From Methanomassiliicoccales archaeon PtaB.Bin134 (lineage in GTDB: Archaea; Thermoplasmatota; Thermoplasmata; Methanomassiliicoccales; UBA472), in the NCBI GenBank assembly GCA_002067045.1, contig MVPZ01000194.1, positions 1-7,421 on the forward strand: a stretch of DNA of 7,421 nt. Reading direction: 5' to 3'. The stretch's first letter is position 1; each line of letters starts with the position of its first letter. The notes beneath the pieces were generated by a model. That model saw only the letters and a program-made list of their open reading frames with translations, did no database searches and was not told where the DNA came from. Positions 7,001 through 7,421 of this stretch are shown here, one piece after another. A program made the position numbers and the translations under genes.

Positions 7001-7421
7001 GGGGTCCATCGTTCCAGAACAGATGGATCCCTGCGGCCTGCACCCCCGTTCCCCCGTTGTAAGAGATCGTGTTGTTGGCGATGATCGACCACCTCATCCC
7101 CGTCCCGTAGACCCCTTTCATTTGATTGTGCGAGATAACGGAATCGTTGAGGGTCAGGCCGACAGCACCATCCACCCTGACCCCCTCTATGCTGTTCGAG
7201 CAGCTCATCCCCTCCAGGGATATCCTCCCGTTGATGGGGCCACCAGCGTCATCGCCGACATCCTCTATGTGTATGGCCGCACCGTAATAGGTGAGGGAGG
7301 TGGTCCCGGCGTTGCTGACATTGGCGCCCACGACCCTGATGTCCAGCGGGTCGGTCCATGATGAGGTCCCGATGATGGAGATCCCGAACAGGCCGCCCTG
7401 GGCGTTGATGGTCCAGTTGAA
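4038..7421 (-). CDS. Giant surface protein: beta-helix, FnIII, Ig-like repeats, membrane anchor (5' end outside window)
   Basis: C-terminal 1127 residues of a predicted secreted, membrane-anchored surface protein. The frame is open to the right edge, so the N-terminus and signal peptide are not seen; the GTG at 7331-7329 is internal. Domains in visible-residue numbers are: right-handed parallel beta-helix (about 1-425, NosD/PbH1-like coils); a closing block N-L-W-T-D-W...D-G-N-D...D-D-P-Y at 446-469, typical of the end of NosD-like helices; FnIII-like domain 484-573; four Ig-like repeats at 575-662, 663-750, 751-838 and 839-924; SbsA-type (Big_5-like) Ig domain 925-1014; carboxypeptidase-regulatory-like beta-sandwich 1015-1092; acidic linker; membrane helix 1102-1122; tail WRRKG. 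The basic tail fits an N-outside, C-inside anchor. Many N-x-S/T sequons suggest glycosylation. Likely roles are cell-surface layer, adhesion or polysaccharide binding; no catalytic motif was recognised, so an enzymatic role is unsupported. Confidence 0.9.
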   Translation of the reverse strand, partial: FNWTINAQGGLFGISIIGTSSWTDPLDIRVVGANVSNAGTTSLTYYGAAIHIEDVGDDAGGPINGRISLEGMSCSNSIEGVRVDGAVGLTLNDSVISHNQMKGVYGTGMRWSIIANNTISYNGGTGVQAAGIHLFWNDGPLMVSGNEVHDTYSIRENGSGSGVEVKGIFSTSNTDIQITDNIVRDNYLVDTDMALASNSNSRVYGVHSLSDTRPVLMDNEVRGNEALAMMNSSYARTYMYGIHLADGHDALVQANDVRDNVILASKWAYVYAMIVQTSPEVIISGNIITGNSALNPPTSNYSGIYGLYMMNCAWATVTGNEVSHNIKVGNTGMSAGIYMANVDNNTLEGNLIRSNNFTEGDYAGNPSGIGVYLNSGVNDCRFVSNEISYNYAQAIYLAANTNRNDLFLNVFDHNALTTDTYDPNLPQCVDTSSSNVWYHETDLLGNLWTDWTSPDADGNDIVDDPYVIDKPAGDDLYPLTGPVARATSPSIQAVNGSVHLAWSPPAYVLYGDEVRYEVQRSVNGSGFSLLATTDLTTYVDTFPAGAADVAYRIVACTDHGRAPPSEEVGLSETTPPYVRITSPGQGQVIGATRTTVTWEGGDNDSGMDHYQIRVDSAGWINVGLALSYEVTDLAEGAHTVQVMAVDNRTNQATDSVGFEVSVALDLVILAPSPLETFPSGEVQAEWQGWNNDSSISGYEVRVDSGPWVNVGMNTTYAMTGLSEGGHTFSVKAMDSLSNQITASVAFNVSAPPEVAITSPASGQSFESVDVQASWQGWDNGSGLARYEVSVDSGPWVNVGMNTTYLMAGLAEGGHTFSVRATDLLSNQVTATVGFTVNGDPWVEVQCPSPLMNSTSLEVSWTAHDNQSSVVGSEVRLDSGPWVNVGMNTTYAMTGLAEGGHTFSVRVWDAAGNNATAQCHFSVDLTPPTVVSSSPNDDGAPLRPLITIVFSEAMDTATVNVSGVEGSMVWNGTTLSIQVNEDLEPAAVFHLMVNGRDLAGNAMEQYGFNFTTTNGMAVLTGRIQDEQGAPIPGVLVECSNGETATTDSNGDFQFTLAPGAYSFNATKEGYVSLSMEVVLEPGEEEDVVRTMSPENREGGDSGMLMAIAVIAMIALAAAVGYILWRRKG
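4650..5699 (-). repeat. Array of four Ig-like domains
   Basis: Four tandem units of 86-88 codons inside the surface protein, in protein order 5699-5436, 5435-5172, 5171-4908 and 4907-4650. Each runs from a hydrophobic strand with a (T/C/A)-x-x-P turn, through W-x-x-x-x-N-x-S, a V/L-D-S-x-x-W-(I/V)-NVG strand and L-(A/S)-E-G-(A/G)-H-T to a final F-x-V strand. The last three are close relatives sharing SGPWVNVGMNTTY and EGGHTFSV; the first (SAGWINVGLALSY, EGAHTVQV) has diverged. Confidence 0.88.
4716..5317 (-). repeat. Three near-identical 80-bp DNA repeats within the Ig array
   Basis: Copies lie at 4716-4795, 4974-5053 and 5238-5317, spaced 258 and 264 bases. By hand count copy 1 and copy 2 match at 75 of 80 positions, and copy 1 and copy 3 at 78 of 80. 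The right-hand 44 bases (4752-4795, 5010-5053, 5274-5317) are identical in all three and encode DSGPWVNVGMNTTY with the same synonymous codons. They keep the reading frame and mark recent domain duplication or gene conversion. Confidence 0.93.
6144..7421 (-). repeat. Parallel beta-helix region with about ten degenerate coils
   Basis: Within the surface protein, a degenerate unit of about 24-38 residues recurs: G-[IV]-[HY]-x-x, a turn, then x-x-[GDS]-N-[EDI]-[VIL]-x-x-N. The first Asn of the second half falls at visible residues 117, 146, 181, 219, 255, 286, 320, 350, 385 and 409. This is the pattern of stacked coils with an asparagine ladder seen in NosD/pectate-lyase-like helices. Coil number is a minimum because the N-terminal part lies outside the window. 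The unit repeats at protein level, with little DNA identity. The DNA is less GC-rich than the Ig array: counted by hand, 29 of 60 bases are G/C at 6181-6240 against 40 of 60 at 4861-4920. Confidence 0.8.

Noticed and set aside
5745..7361. Long open frame (538 codons) on the plus strand antisense to the beta-helix region
   Set aside because: Its translation is a compositionally odd, V/H/R/D/G-rich sequence with no family signature, and it lies opposite a frame with clear domain structure. It is a by-product of high-GC codon use.

Overview
The window looks like a stretch of a high-GC archaeal chromosome, and Thermoplasmatota (for example a Methanomassiliicoccales relative) is my best guess. The evidence for archaea is an amt-glnK pair with a GAGGTGA ribosome binding site, AT-rich TATA-like boxes placed about 26 bases before a start codon with almost no leader, and a giant secreted beta-helix/Ig-like surface protein with a C-terminal membrane anchor and basic tail. 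The phylum is an inference: no rRNA or lineage marker is present.

Layout. Positions 2-709 (+) hold the C-terminal half of an ammonium transporter, cut by the left edge. A complete 112-residue PII protein (GlnK, 715-1053) follows; its ribosome binding site overlaps the transporter stop. After a 44-base gap with a likely promoter comes an AlkD-like DNA alkylation repair protein (1098-1784), followed almost without a gap by a UPF0173-type metallo-beta-lactamase-fold hydrolase (1795-2472). A short T-rich gap leads to a MscS-family mechanosensitive channel (2500-4041) with a signal peptide and an extracytoplasmic beta-rich domain. On the minus strand, 7421-4038 encodes the C-terminal 1127 residues of a very large surface protein: parallel beta-helix, FnIII-like domain, four Ig-like repeats, an SbsA-type Ig-like domain, a carboxypeptidase-regulatory-like domain and a membrane anchor. 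Its N-terminus lies beyond the right edge.

How the genes relate. Amt and GlnK form the classical nitrogen module: GlnK plugs the ammonium channel according to 2-oxoglutarate and ATP/ADP levels. The AlkD-like protein and the hydrolase are probably co-transcribed, but no shared pathway can be read from sequence. The channel and the surface protein are both cell-envelope proteins. Their genes converge and their TAG stop codons share the same four bases (CTAG, 4038-4041), leaving no room for an intergenic terminator.

The window is gene-dense with no gap above 50 bases. I found no RNA gene, insertion sequence, CRISPR array or clear defence system. The most notable features are the near-identical DNA repeats inside the surface-protein Ig array and the unusual domain make-up of the channel. 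I did not find a convincing undescribed multi-gene system.
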